A stretch of DNA of 64,000 nt from NCBI RefSeq assembly GCF_009711095.1, contig NZ_WMJZ01000020.1:1-64000 (forward strand), in the 5' to 3' direction. Each line of letters begins with the position of its first letter. Within the stretch, counting starts at the first letter, position 1. Origin of the DNA: Intestinirhabdus alba (lineage in GTDB: Bacteria > Pseudomonadota > Gammaproteobacteria > Enterobacterales > Enterobacteriaceae). The notes below the pieces were generated by a model. The model was given only the letters and a program-made list of their open reading frames with translations, searched no databases and had not been told where the DNA came from. The translations under genes were made by a program, and so were the position numbers. Below are positions 1-8,282 of this stretch, in pieces.

Positions 1-456
1 AACCGCGTCGATCGCTTTATGGCCGCCTGGAAAAATGCGGGGTTCAGCGTTGTCGGCCACCTGGTGTTTACCAAAACCTACACATCGAAGGCCGCATATG
101 TGGGCTATCGCCACGAATGCGCCTACATCCTTGCAAAAGGCCGTCCGCCCCTGCCGCAAAACCCGTTGAATGACGTAATTGCGTGGAAATATTCAGGCAA
201 CCGGCACCACCCGACCGAAAAACCCGTAACCAGCCTGCAACCGCTGATTGAGTCCTTCACACATCCCGGCGCGATTGTGCTCGACCCCTTTGCCGGCAGT
301 GGCTCCACCTGCGTGGCCGCCCTCCAGGCTGGCCGTCGTTACATCGGTATTGAATTGCTTGAGCAGTATCACCGGGCCGGACAGCAGCGTCTGGCCGCCG
401 TCCGGCGCGCCATGCAGTACCCGGCCGCTAACGACGAGTTCCCGGAGGCCGCGTAA
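1..456 (+). CDS. DNA methyltransferase, beta-class N4/N6, 5' end outside window
   Basis: Reading frame is open from base 1, so the N-terminus is missing. The visible C-terminal part (about 150 aa) contains HPTEKP followed by DPFAGSGST and an IGIEL strand, the S-adenosylmethionine binding motifs that sit at the C-terminus of beta-class N4-cytosine/N6-adenine methyltransferases. The catalytic DPPY-type motif would be upstream of the window. Its stop overlaps the start of the next gene (TAATG), so it is translated in a cluster with the following small genes. In an IncF leading region such an enzyme would be expected to modify incoming plasmid DNA against host restriction (inference). Confidence 0.85.
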   Translation, partial: NRVDRFMAAWKNAGFSVVGHLVFTKTYTSKAAYVGYRHECAYILAKGRPPLPQNPLNDVIAWKYSGNRHHPTEKPVTSLQPLIESFTHPGAIVLDPFAGSGSTCVAALQAGRRYIGIELLEQYHRAGQQRLAAVRRAMQYPAANDEFPEAA

Positions 457-677
457 TGAACTATGCAGGACACGAAAAACTCCGCGCAGAAGTGGCGGAA
501 GTAGCCAACAGCATGTGTGACCTGCGGGCGACGCTGAACGGGATGGAGCACCGCTATCGCTTTGACTCTGATGTGCTGGTCGAACGCCTGACCCGTCAGA
601 CCCTTTTTCGCATCAATGCCCTGTTTATGGCGGCATACAACGAAATGCTTGAGCTGGATGCCTGCTTTAAGGACTAA
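456..677 (+). CDS. Hypothetical protein, 73 aa
   Basis: Begins inside the stop of the upstream methyltransferase (TAATG overlap), a good sign of a translated gene. The product is short, helical in character and rich in charged residues, with one Cys near each end. I do not recognise a family. It is followed after 10 bases by a clear ribosome binding site (AAGGAG) for the DUF1380-like gene, so the three form one operon. Small genes of this sort are typical filler in leading regions of IncF plasmids; no function is proposed. Confidence 0.6.
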   Translation: MNYAGHEKLRAEVAEVANSMCDLRATLNGMEHRYRFDSDVLVERLTRQTLFRINALFMAAYNEMLELDACFKD

Positions 678-687
678 GGAGAAAAAC

Positions 688-1107
688 ATGTACGGAACCT
701 GTGAAACCCTCTGCCGCTTGTTGCGTGAGCAGTATCCCGCAGAAACCCCGCTGAACCTCATTGTCTGGTCCCCGGCGGATATCGAAGCACTGGCCGACGG
801 AATGGAATATGCCGTTTCGGAACAGGACACAAGGGCGGTACTGGCGCGTATGGACGCCATACCGGAAGAACAACAGCTTGAGTCGGGCGTGCCTGCCGGT
901 GCAGTGATGGATCTGATTGAACAGGTGAAAGAGGCAGTTCCGGCGGTGATGGTGCCGGCGGATCTGCTTGAAACCCTGCTAACCACTGCCGAACAGGCGT
1001 TATGGCACAGGGAATGGACCGCCCGTGACAGCAATCATCCGGTCCCGGAAAGCGTTACCCGCCGCCTGGCTGATGCGGCGAAAGTTCGCGCATTACTGAA
1101 AAAATGA
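688..1107 (+). CDS. DUF1380-family protein
   Basis: 139 aa, start chosen at the ATG preceded by AAGGAG at a spacing of six. The N-terminal part (MYGTCETLCRLLREQYP, then LIVWSPADIEALAD) is the pattern seen in DUF1380 proteins of enterobacterial plasmids; the family has no known activity. No transmembrane segment or signal peptide is seen. It is the last gene before a perfect 22-base palindrome that may end or stabilise the transcript. Family assignment is from memory of the motif, not from a search. Confidence 0.7.
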   Translation: MYGTCETLCRLLREQYPAETPLNLIVWSPADIEALADGMEYAVSEQDTRAVLARMDAIPEEQQLESGVPAGAVMDLIEQVKEAVPAVMVPADLLETLLTTAEQALWHREWTARDSNHPVPESVTRRLADAAKVRALLKK

Positions 1108-1112
1108 AATCA

Positions 1113-1134
1113 ACACGCCGCCCGGGCGGCGTGT
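1113..1134. repeat. Perfect 22-bp palindrome between two genes
   Basis: ACACGCCGCCC followed directly by GGGCGGCGTGT, an 11-bp perfect inverted repeat starting five bases after the DUF1380 stop. No T-run follows, so it is not a textbook rho-independent terminator. It belongs to a series of GC-rich hairpins found between genes throughout this leading region. Confidence 0.8.
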
Positions 1135-1160
1135 ACTGACCCCGTTCAGAGGAACCCATT

Positions 1161-1940
1161 ATGCAGGAAACCACCACGTTAAACGCCCTTGTGATGCGCC
1201 GTGCGCGCGATTTGATTGCTGATTATGGATGGCCTGACCATACCGATGTTGATCAGCGTGATCCGGTCAATAAACCGGGATGGATAAGCATTTATGTCCG
1301 TCTGGATGCGGCAAATATTGTTCATCTGCTTCCTTTACTTTGTAGCGGTGACATACCCGCAGAGCTGCAAAATGCCATGACAAAAATAGCCGGGACGTCA
1401 GCGCAGATTATTTTATCCGGCAGCCGCTATGCCGACGCGCCGCAGCTTCCGGAGGACGGAACACAGATAGCGTTCCCCTGGGCCGGGGAATGGCTGACGG
1501 AGCCGGAGATTCAGGCTGTAACGGATTGCCTGTCCCGCGCCGTGCGGGATGTATCCCGGCAGGTATGGGAGGATGCGCGCCGGATAAAGGCGGCGCTGAC
1601 CACGCGCGGGGAAACGCTGTTTTATCGTCAGACCCGAAATTTCCGTCTGGTTGTGAAGGAAAATGATATGCCCTGCTGGCTGGACGATGATGACAATTTG
1701 CCGGTGGTGCTCGATGCCATCCTGAACAAATGGGCACGCTACAGCAGCGTCGAGTTCTTTGTTATCAGCGACAAAGTTGATCAAATCCTGGCATGTGGCC
1801 AGATGTGCGATGTGCTGCGTATTCCGGGCGAGCCTCCGCGCCGGTGGATGGATTTAACCCTGTTACATGAGGTCATGGCAGAAGCGCGTGGAGAAATCAG
1901 TCTTGTCCGCAATGCCCTGTCAGCAATCCGGCCAGTGTAG
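1161..1940 (+). CDS. Hypothetical protein, 259 aa
   Basis: ATG preceded by AGAGGAAC. No recognised domain, signal peptide or membrane segment. The protein is acidic in the middle (a WLDDDDNLP stretch near residue 173) and has regular helix/strand composition typical of a real globular protein. It follows the methyltransferase/DUF1380 cluster across a palindrome. It ends at a GC-rich hairpin (1948-1967) and a 400-base non-coding leader of ardA. Antirestriction or SOS-related roles are common for neighbours here, but nothing in the sequence shows one. Confidence 0.65.
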   Translation: MQETTTLNALVMRRARDLIADYGWPDHTDVDQRDPVNKPGWISIYVRLDAANIVHLLPLLCSGDIPAELQNAMTKIAGTSAQIILSGSRYADAPQLPEDGTQIAFPWAGEWLTEPEIQAVTDCLSRAVRDVSRQVWEDARRIKAALTTRGETLFYRQTRNFRLVVKENDMPCWLDDDDNLPVVLDAILNKWARYSSVEFFVISDKVDQILACGQMCDVLRIPGEPPRRWMDLTLLHEVMAEARGEISLVRNALSAIRPV

Positions 1941-1947
1941 CGAACAG

Positions 1948-2338
1948 CAGGGGGCGGCGGCCCCCTGAATCTACCACGAAGGATGTCGCCGGCTCCGCTT
2001 TTACGGCTCTTCCTCCACGTTGTTCCGGCTTCGCGGTGAGTAACGTCCCGAGCGGTCTGCGGCTTACGCCGTGCCTCTACTCTAGCCCGAACGCTGCAAA
2101 TGCAAGGGTTCACTGACGTCGATGCTTTCACCCGGTCGCCGTATGTTTAAATGCCTGTCGCGGTTCTTCCCGTCGTTATCTCGCTCAATATTCGCTCGCT
2201 AACCGTCCAGACCCTCTCCGCTGTTTACCGGCGCTGCGGCTTCATGCATCGCCCCTGCATTTTTCGCTCCCTGTCGGGCTGTCGTGTCGGCACGGCGTAA
2301 GCCGTAACTCAGACAACATCGACTATGGAGGATTTTTT
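1948..2338. promoter_or_regulatory. Non-coding structured leader upstream of ardA
   Basis: No convincing gene in about 390 bases. It opens with a hairpin (CAGGGGGC / GCCCCCTG, 1948-1967). It also contains a perfect 16-bp inverted repeat whose arms, CGGCTTACGCCGTGCC at 2060-2075 and its complement at 2289-2304, enclose 213 bases. The long-range pairing would fold the whole leader in single-stranded DNA or RNA, with ardA starting 35 bases after the distal arm. A single-stranded-DNA promoter or leader control of ardA is inferred from position only. Confidence 0.6.
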
Positions 2339-2845
2339 ATGCGCACTACGACCACCACACCGGCTGTTTATGTGGGTACGTATCACAAATACAACTGCGG
2401 CAGCATTTTTGGCAAATGGTTTGAACTGACGGAGTTTGACGGCAGGGAGGATTTTTACGAGGCCTGCCAGGCGCTGCACGCCGATGAATGGGACGCAGAA
2501 TTTATGTTCCAGGACCAGGAAGGTATCCCGTCGCAGTTCGTCTCTGAAAGCGCCATTGACTGGGATTTTATCGCCGCTTACAAACGCGCCGAAGAAGAGG
2601 GCAGGGAAGCCGCTTTTATCGCCTGGGCGGAGTATACCGGCGAGTGTGACTATGACGCGTTTGATGTTGCATACCGCGGTGAGGCGGAAAGTGAGGAAGA
2701 CTATGCGCAGGAGATGGTTGACGATAACGGCCTGTTAAATGAGGTGCCGGAGCCGCTGCGCAGCTACTTCGATTTTGAGGCGTATGCCCGGGATTTGTTC
2801 AGCAGCGGCTATGTGTTCCATGACGGTTATGTCTTCAGTAACTGA
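2339..2845 (+). CDS. ardA: Antirestriction protein ArdA
   Basis: 168 aa, very acidic (many Asp/Glu), starting YVGTYHKYNCGS and containing GKWFELTEF, the N-terminal signature of ArdA. ArdA proteins are elongated dimers that mimic B-form DNA and occupy type I restriction-modification enzymes. Length matches the family (about 165-170 aa). Ribosome binding site TGGAGG lies seven bases before the ATG. Its place in the leading region fits early expression to protect the entering plasmid. A hairpin (2856-2874) follows the stop. Confidence 0.95.
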   Translation: MRTTTTTPAVYVGTYHKYNCGSIFGKWFELTEFDGREDFYEACQALHADEWDAEFMFQDQEGIPSQFVSESAIDWDFIAAYKRAEEEGREAAFIAWAEYTGECDYDAFDVAYRGEAESEEDYAQEMVDDNGLLNEVPEPLRSYFDFEAYARDLFSSGYVFHDGYVFSN

Positions 2846-2855
2846 TTTTCCCCGG

Positions 2856-2874
2856 CAGGCGGTTTAGCCGCCTG
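2856..2874 (+). terminator. Hairpin after ardA
   Basis: CAGGCGG / CCGCCTG with a six-base loop, 11 bases after the ardA stop. There is no downstream T-run, so it may be a transcript-stabilising hairpin rather than a terminator. Confidence 0.45.
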
Positions 2875-3039
2875 TCAGTCCGCGCGCAAAACCCTGGCAG
2901 GCTCTGCCTGCCGGCGAAGTACGCCGCGCCTGCGGCGCCGCGTATCTCCGCCAGTGCCTGATGTCCCGGTGGTGTCAGAGTATGAGTATCGATGTGTTGT
3001 AGCCGGTCTGCGATATTCCTGTTCTGTTGATAATCTCTG

Positions 3040-3094
<55 letters not shown>

Positions 3095-3169
3095 AATAGT
3101 GGCCATACCGGTGGCGTACTGGCTGATATCGCTGTCCTGTCGGCTTTTCTTCCCGGGCGATATGACTGT

Positions 3170-3345
3170 GGGCGACTTCCCTGGCGGGAACCGGCGCTGT
3201 CGTAAACGGAGCCAGTAAACCGTCTCCGCCCTGTCGGGCTTCCATCGCACTGTCGCAGGTTCAACATCACGCTTGCGGCATCCGTAAACGGATGCGCCGC
3301 TCTCACCAGCCCGGCGGTAATGCTGCCGGGCTTCTTCGGGGCAAC
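3170..3345 (+). promoter_or_regulatory. Structured leading-region element, copy 1 (Frpo/ssi-like)
   Basis: Related to 8117-8282 and 11110-11262. Shared landmarks in order are CTGTCGT-AACGGAG, CCGTCTCCGCCCT, GGGC-TCCATC, CGCTTGC, a GCATCC-GTAAAC-GGATGC hairpin (3278-3295) and a CCCGGC / GCCGGG hairpin around GGTAATGCT. Stems are kept while bases change between copies. F-plasmid Frpo/ssi elements fold in the transferred strand into a promoter for leading-region genes; the similarity is by architecture and position, not by alignment. The rest of 2875-3675 shows no gene. Next gene downstream is DUF905 at 3676. Confidence 0.65.
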
Positions 3346-3675
3346 GCCGTTTCGCGCCCGCGCGTTCCGTCGTTGCAGCGGGTTCCTGCTCATTTTCTCC
3401 TGGTCATTTCACCCTTTTGAGTCCTTTCGCCGGGGCTGAGACAAGCACAGCCGCTGTCAGCTGTCCAGGGTAAATGGCACGCGGTAAACCGCGCCCTGGA
3501 CATCCGCCATCGCCCGCGCTGGTTTACGCCCCTGCGGCGAACGGCTCTCAAACGGGTGAAGGTAACAACCAGCGGGGGCGTTCAGCAGGTCCCCGCAAAA
3601 CGTCAAAACCGCGGCCCCGGCAACTCAACGGGTGATGGTTTTTAAAAGCAAAACAGGTTCAGAAGGAGGAGCAAC

Positions 3676-3906
3676 ATGAGCGAGGCGCTGGCGGTTTTAC
3701 CCGACGACACCTTTACCCGCGAACAGGCTGAGGTCGTTGTGGCGCAGTACACCAACGTGGCAATTGAGGACGATCAGGGGGCGCATTTTCGCCTGGTTGT
3801 CCGTCAGAACGGTGAAATGGTCTGGCGCACGTGGAACTTTGAGCCGGGCGGCACGTACTGGCTCAACCGTTATATCGCGGACTACGGTATCCGCAAGCCG
3901 CAGTAA
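3676..3906 (+). CDS. DUF905-family protein
   Basis: 76 aa preceded by AGAAGGAGG, a near-perfect ribosome binding site. The sequence ([24 protein letters not shown] ... RLVVRQ ... WNFEPGG, given here in pieces) is the DUF905 pattern found next to parB/psi genes on IncF plasmids. Function unknown. It is the first gene of the cassette after structured element copy 1. A GC-rich hairpin (3916-3944) separates it from the ParB-like gene. Confidence 0.8.
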   Translation: MSEALAVLPDDTFTREQAEVVVAQYTNVAIEDDQGAHFRLVVRQNGEMVWRTWNFEPGGTYWLNRYIADYGIRKPQ

Positions 3907-3915
3907 GAAAGAGGT

Positions 3916-3944
3916 GCCCTGCCGGAGCGCGAACTCCGCAGGGC
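3916..3944. repeat. Intergenic hairpin DUF905/ParB-like
   Basis: GCCCTGC / GCAGGGC with an inner GGAG / CTCC continuation, in the 72-base gap between the two genes. Part of the recurring hairpin series of the leading region; no T-run follows. Confidence 0.7.
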
Positions 3945-3978
3945 CAGACAATCATCAATATCCAGTGAGGTATCAACT

Positions 3979-5988
3979 ATGTCAGTAACCGATGTTAAAG
4001 CAAAAGCCCCCAAAAAAGCGAGCAGCAAAAAAATCACGAAGGCGCAGGAAGAAGCCCTGAAAGCCGCCCTTGAGGCCGCTGTCATCGAGTATGTTCCGCT
4101 GTCCAGTCTCGCTAAATCCCCGCTGAACGTGCGCACCATCCCGTATTCCGTGGACAGCGTTCGCGGTCTGGCTGACTCCATCGAGGCGCTCGGACTGCTG
4201 CAGAACCTGATTGTTCACACCCTCGCGGACGGACAATCCGGCGTGGCCGCAGGTGGCCGCCGACTGACTGCCCTGAATCTGCTGGCGCAGGAAGACCGTC
4301 TTGCGGCCGATCATACCGTCATGGTGAAGCGCGTCTCAGACGACATTGCGGCCCTCGCCTCGGTTGCCGAGAACGAGCAGCGCGCCGCCATGCATCCCGC
4401 CGAGCAAATCGCAGGTTTCCGTACGCTGGCAGAGCAGGGCAAAACCCCCGCGCAGATTGGCGATGCGCTCGGCTTCGGCTCCCGTCACGTGCAGCGCATG
4501 CTGAAGCTGGCAAACCTCGCGCCATCACTGATGGATAAGCTCGCGCAGGACGAACTGACCGTTGAGCAGTGTCAGGCGCTCTGTCTCGAGGACGATCCTG
4601 CCCGCCAGGTAGAGGTATTCGAAAGCGTAAAGGCCAGCTGGTCGAACGCGCCCGCACACCTGATTAAACGCGCCATTACCGAAACCGAGATGCGCACCGA
4701 CAGCGCCAGATTCCGGTTTATCGGGCGCGAAGCGTATGAGGCGGCAGGGGGGTACGTCCGTGAAGATCTGTTCAGCCAGGACGAGGGCGACGGCACGGCA
4801 GACAGCGTGCTGGTTGAGCATCTGGTGCAGGAAAAGCTGGAGCGTATCGCCCTGGACATTCAGCAGCGTGAGGGCTGGGCATGGAGTCGCGGACGCGCAG
4901 CCCGCATCTGGTACCACGGCGAAGACGGTAAGGAGTTCGTGCAGCCTGTTGAACCCGATCCGGTGTACACCCCTGAGCAGCAGCAGCGTCTTGATGCGCT
5001 GCGGGAGCAGTACGATACATATGACAGCGTTTGCGACGAGTCAGATGCGATCGAAGCGGACATCCTCGCCATTCAGGCGGCGGCAGAAGCCAGCGCGTGG
5101 ACTGACGACATGAAGTCAGGCGCGGGGGTGATGGTCAGCCTGTACGAAGGGCAGGTGTACGTGCAGCGCGGTGTGCGCCTGAAAGCGGATATGCCGGAAG
5201 AAACCGTAACCAGCAGCGTAACGGTGCCATTCACCTCACGCCAGCCCGACGCCGCAGAGGGGATCAGCGTTCCGCTGCTCAAGAAAATGACCTCCGAGCG
5301 TACGCTGGCAGTCCAGGCGGCGCTGATGCAGCAGCCCGAAAAGGCAGTGACGCTGATGGTCTGGCGCATGTGTACCTGTGTCTTTTCCGGCTGTCTGACC
5401 ACGACGCACCCGTTCCGTATCAGTCTGACCGTGTCCCACGGCAGCCTGACGGAGAACGCCCCGTCCGGTAAGGATGGCGCAGCGTTTGAGATGCTCATGA
5501 CCGAACGGGCAAGGCTGAAAGCTCTGCTGCCGGAAGGGTGGGAGAAGGACTTCACAACCTTCTTTGCCCTTGACGGCGGGGTGTTGATGTCGCTGATGGC
5601 CTTTTGCACGGCCTGTTCCGTTGACGGGGTACAGACCCGCGATATGGGACACACCTCGCGCAGTACCCTCGATGCGGTCGAGGCGGCAATCGGATTCCAC
5701 CTGCGCGACTGGTGGCAGCCGACGAAGGACAACTATTTCTCCGGCCTGAAACATCCGCAGATTGTCGCCTCCCTGAAAGAGGCGGGGCTGACGGGCGCGG
5801 CGGGTGACGCGGAGAAGATGAAGAAGGGCGATGCAGCAGCGCATGCGGAGCACTTTATGCAGCACACCCGCTGGGTTCCGGCATGGCTCAAAGGACCGGA
5901 GTCAGCAGGTAAGGCCGATGCTGACGACGCTGCTTCAGATACCGACAGCACTGGCAACGACACCACCAACACGGCACATGCCGCCTGA
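3979..5988 (+). CDS. ParB/RepB/Spo0J-family protein of the leading region (YubM-type)
   Basis: 669 aa. A lysine-rich N-terminus is followed at about residues 37-130 by a ParB N-terminal (sulfiredoxin-like) domain with SPLNVR and AGGRRLTALNLL. A KorB/ParB helix-turn-helix region follows (PAQIGDALGFGSRHVQRMLKLANL, about residues 153-178). The long C-terminal half is specific to the plasmid family. There is no parA beside it, so a partition role is unlikely. In F-like plasmids this gene sits just before psiB as here, and ssb usually accompanies it, but no ssb is visible in this window. Nuclease or CTP-dependent activity is possible from the family but not shown. Confidence 0.88.
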   Translation: MSVTDVKAKAPKKASSKKITKAQEEALKAALEAAVIEYVPLSSLAKSPLNVRTIPYSVDSVRGLADSIEALGLLQNLIVHTLADGQSGVAAGGRRLTALNLLAQEDRLAADHTVMVKRVSDDIAALASVAENEQRAAMHPAEQIAGFRTLAEQGKTPAQIGDALGFGSRHVQRMLKLANLAPSLMDKLAQDELTVEQCQALCLEDDPARQVEVFESVKASWSNAPAHLIKRAITETEMRTDSARFRFIGREAYEAAGGYVREDLFSQDEGDGTADSVLVEHLVQEKLERIALDIQQREGWAWSRGRAARIWYHGEDGKEFVQPVEPDPVYTPEQQQRLDALREQYDTYDSVCDESDAIEADILAIQAAAEASAWTDDMKSGAGVMVSLYEGQVYVQRGVRLKADMPEETVTSSVTVPFTSRQPDAAEGISVPLLKKMTSERTLAVQAALMQQPEKAVTLMVWRMCTCVFSGCLTTTHPFRISLTVSHGSLTENAPSGKDGAAFEMLMTERARLKALLPEGWEKDFTTFFALDGGVLMSLMAFCTACSVDGVQTRDMGHTSRSTLDAVEAAIGFHLRDWWQPTKDNYFSGLKHPQIVASLKEAGLTGAAGDAEKMKKGDAAAHAEHFMQHTRWVPAWLKGPESAGKADADDAASDTDSTGNDTTNTAHAA

Positions 5989-5997
5989 TAACGGAGA

Positions 5998-6015
5998 GCC
6001 GCCCTGCGGGGCGGC
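5998..6015. repeat. Hairpin just before psiB ribosome binding site
   Basis: GCCGCCC TGCG GGGCGGC, directly followed by the AAGGAG of psiB. Same design as the hairpin at 10020-10039. Confidence 0.75.
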
Positions 6016-6030
6016 GATAAGGAGATACCC

Positions 6031-6462
6031 ATGCGTACTATTCTGACCCCCGATGTACTGAAAACGATGTCCCTTGATGAGTTTGAGGACTGGCGGGACA
6101 GCGGCGAAGACTTTCGCCGCGAACTAACCCACGCCGTCATGCGTGACCTGTCCTGCCCTGAGAACTGGGATGTGAACGGCGAGTACCGCAGCGAGTTCGG
6201 CGGCTTCTTCCCCGTGCAGGTGCGCTTTACGCCCCCGCACGGCAACTACCATATTGCCGTGTGCAGTCCAGGTGCCATCAGTCCGGCGTGGATGGTGGTG
6301 TTCGTGCCCGCCAGAGGTCGCCCGTTCTCCGTCATTCGTACCCTGAACGGCTACCAGCCGGAGCTTGTCAGCCACACCGTCAGCCTGACGGCGCGTCTCG
6401 ATGCGGACGGCTACAGTCAGGCCAGCATCATCAGCATTCTGGCAGCGGAGGGTGCGGCATGA
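6031..6462 (+). CDS. psiB: SOS inhibitor PsiB
   Basis: 143 aa, matching the usual PsiB length of 144. It carries recognisable blocks LDEFEDWRDSGEDFRREL near the N-terminus and GGFFPVQVRFTPPHG in the middle. PsiB binds free RecA and prevents SOS induction when plasmid single strands enter the recipient. It is translationally coupled to psiA (ATGA overlap) and follows the ParB-like gene as on F and R100. Acts in the recipient cytoplasm shortly after transfer. Confidence 0.95.
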   Translation: MRTILTPDVLKTMSLDEFEDWRDSGEDFRRELTHAVMRDLSCPENWDVNGEYRSEFGGFFPVQVRFTPPHGNYHIAVCSPGAISPAWMVVFVPARGRPFSVIRTLNGYQPELVSHTVSLTARLDADGYSQASIISILAAEGAA

Positions 6463-7187
6463 TCCCCTCACATCACTCTCTGGTCCCCTTCAGCCCTGAG
6501 CGACGCGCCGCGATGGAGGCCATCGCTGAGGTTGAACGCCGGCGATCGCGCGGCGCGGTGTCCACGATGTACCCGTATGCCAGCGCCTTTTTCCGGCGGC
6601 TCACGGGCAGCACGCGCATCTCACTCAGGGAAATCCATCATTTTGCGCCGGTGCTGACGGCGCGGGAGCTGCGGGGCAGCAGGGACAGCTGGCTCAGGGC
6701 CATCGATGCCCTGATTGAAAGTCGCGGGACGTGTTGCTGGCTGCCGCTTCCTGTCGGTGCAGGTCAGCGTCTCTTTCCGGAGGTGGCCTTTCAGCAGGCC
6801 GAGCGGGTTCGCTGTCAGGACGCCCTGCGGGATGAAAAATACATCCGCCAGCGCCACAAGGAACGGTGCCAGCGTGAGCGGGCGTACCAGGCGCTGGCGG
6901 GGCAGGCGGAGATTGAGCTGGCATTCCATACGCCAGAAACGGTCAGCAGCTGGAGCGCGCGCTGGTCGGGGACTGAACTGCGCCAGTACGACCTGGAGGA
7001 GATGTTCTGGCGCTGGAGCGAGCGCTTTCCTTCCTTGTCGGCGCTGGAGCGGGATGAATTTGCACGCGAACCGCTCTGGAGCATGGTGTTCGAGGCCGGA
7101 TTGCTGACAGAAGAGGCTTCCGTTCCCGTACGACAGCTGGAGCACTGGATGGTACCGAACAAGCTGACGTTCCGGGAGGGGACATGA
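6459..7187 (+). CDS. psiA: PsiA protein
   Basis: 242 aa, start at the ATG overlapping the psiB stop (ATGA). Begins MIPSHHSLVPFSPERRAAM and is rich in Arg, Trp and Glu; length agrees with PsiA of F (about 239 aa). psiA is always found behind psiB; its own activity is not well defined. Stop overlaps the next gene's start, showing continued operon coupling. Confidence 0.92.
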   Translation: MIPSHHSLVPFSPERRAAMEAIAEVERRRSRGAVSTMYPYASAFFRRLTGSTRISLREIHHFAPVLTARELRGSRDSWLRAIDALIESRGTCCWLPLPVGAGQRLFPEVAFQQAERVRCQDALRDEKYIRQRHKERCQRERAYQALAGQAEIELAFHTPETVSSWSARWSGTELRQYDLEEMFWRWSERFPSLSALERDEFAREPLWSMVFEAGLLTEEASVPVRQLEHWMVPNKLTFREGT

Positions 7188-7423
7188 GCAGGAGAGCAAA
7201 TCCGTACGGGCAGGAACTGAAAATTGCCCGCAGTCAATGTAAACGCCTGAAGACGATGATAAACAAGCTCACCGATATGTCGGTTGAGTGGGATGGCCTG
7301 AGTGGTGGTCTGGAGTGCGACTTCAACATGCTGGCCGAAGAAGTGGAGAAGCAGCTGGACGTACTTGATGCGCAGATTGCCGACTGGGCTGAGGGATACG
7401 GCGACGGCAGGGAGGTGGGGTGA
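7184..7423 (+). CDS. Hypothetical small protein, 79 aa
   Basis: Starts four bases inside the psiA stop (ATGAGC overlap) and its own stop overlaps the next start (TGATG), so it is almost certainly translated. The N-terminus is basic (MSRRANPYGQELKIARSQCKR) and the rest acidic with heptad-like spacing, suggesting a helical or coiled-coil protein. No family recognised. Confidence 0.7.
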   Translation: MSRRANPYGQELKIARSQCKRLKTMINKLTDMSVEWDGLSGGLECDFNMLAEEVEKQLDVLDAQIADWAEGYGDGREVG

Positions 7424-7920
7424 TGGCAACAGAACGGAATATGCGGGGAAACATCGTCTGCAGGGAGTGCGGAAGGGCGTTTTCCTTCCTGGCCCCGCAT
7501 CTGCGTATGACACATGAGATGTCGGTAAGTGAATATCGCGAGCGCTGGGGTATAGCGAAACATGTCCCGCTTGCCAGTGCCGAACACTCAACCAGATGCC
7601 GGGACAACGTTATCAGACGTATCCGGAGCGGCGAGCTGGACCCTGACCTGCAGGTCAGAATGATGGCGGAAGGGTACGCCAGGATAAAAGACCGAAGCAG
7701 ACCCTCAGCACTACAGCAAAAGTCGTCCTCCAGAACGGCGACCCTAAACCGGATATGGGAAACCTCCCCTGCCGTGAAAAGGGTCAGCGCAGAGATCCGG
7801 CGGGAGGCCGTGCGCAGAATGAAGGCCCGCAACGAAACGGGTGAAAATGTGCGGAGTATTGCTGATGAACTGAACCTGTCCCTGAGCTGTCTGTATCGCT
7901 GGCAGGCTGAAGATGGCTGA
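7423..7920 (+). CDS. Ros/MucR-type zinc-finger protein with C-terminal helix-turn-helix
   Basis: 165 aa. Residues about 12-50 read VCRECGRAFSFLAPHLRM-THEMSVSEYRERWG: a CxxC and HxxxxH zinc site followed by the xxYRxxWG block typical of Ros/MucR regulators of Rhizobiales. Residues about 142-160 (VRSIADELNLSLSCLYRW) look like a second, resolvase/transposase-type helix-turn-helix. The middle is basic. It is coupled to the upstream gene by a TGATG overlap and closes the psiB-psiA operon. A DNA-binding role is well supported; the target is unknown. GTG at 7420 is an alternative start. Confidence 0.75.
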   Translation: MATERNMRGNIVCRECGRAFSFLAPHLRMTHEMSVSEYRERWGIAKHVPLASAEHSTRCRDNVIRRIRSGELDPDLQVRMMAEGYARIKDRSRPSALQQKSSSRTATLNRIWETSPAVKRVSAEIRREAVRRMKARNETGENVRSIADELNLSLSCLYRWQAEDG

Positions 7921-8116
7921 CGGCCTGTCGGGATTTTTTTTGCACACATGCTTTTCGGATAACATCATTAAATGTCTGCGCAGAATGCCGGTGCTGGACA
8001 CTTTTCTGGTTAACAGCCTGCTGCTGCTGCGGGCTAATGTACTGGATAAAAAACGGTATACGCTGGCGGGTCTGGCTAATGAACTGGCTGTTTTCACCGA
8101 AACGGCAACACACGGG

Positions 8117-8282
8117 CGTCGTCCCTGACGGGACACGGCTGTCGTGAACAGAGTCAGCAAGCTGTCTCTGCCCTGCGGGCGTCCATCCTGACGCAACGTC
8201 AACCCCTACGCTTGCTGCGTCCGTAAACGGACGCGCCGCTTCACCCTGTCGGCGGTAAAACTGCCGACAGTCCTCTGACGCC
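8117..8282 (+). promoter_or_regulatory. Structured leading-region element, copy 2 (Frpo/ssi-like)
   Basis: Shares with copies 1 and 3 the GTCGTCCCTGA-GGGACACGGC start, CTGTCGTGAAC-GAG, GGGCGTCCATCCTGACGCAA, and the two closing hairpins. Here the hairpins are GCGTCC / GGACGC (8217-8234) and GTCGGC / GCCGAC. Both stems carry paired changes relative to the other copies. Downstream, 8283-8550 has no gene but holds a TTTTTGCG / CGCAAAAA stem (8422-8443) and a good ribosome binding site. Between 7921 and 8116 I see no convincing gene. Confidence 0.68.

Noticed and set aside
369-1034. 221-aa minus-strand frame opposite the first three genes
   Set aside because: Antisense to genes with coupled starts and ribosome binding sites; Ser/Arg/Ala-rich shadow composition.
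7913-8128. 71-aa frame after the zinc-finger gene
   Set aside because: Runs into structured element copy 2, has no ribosome binding site and no family features.
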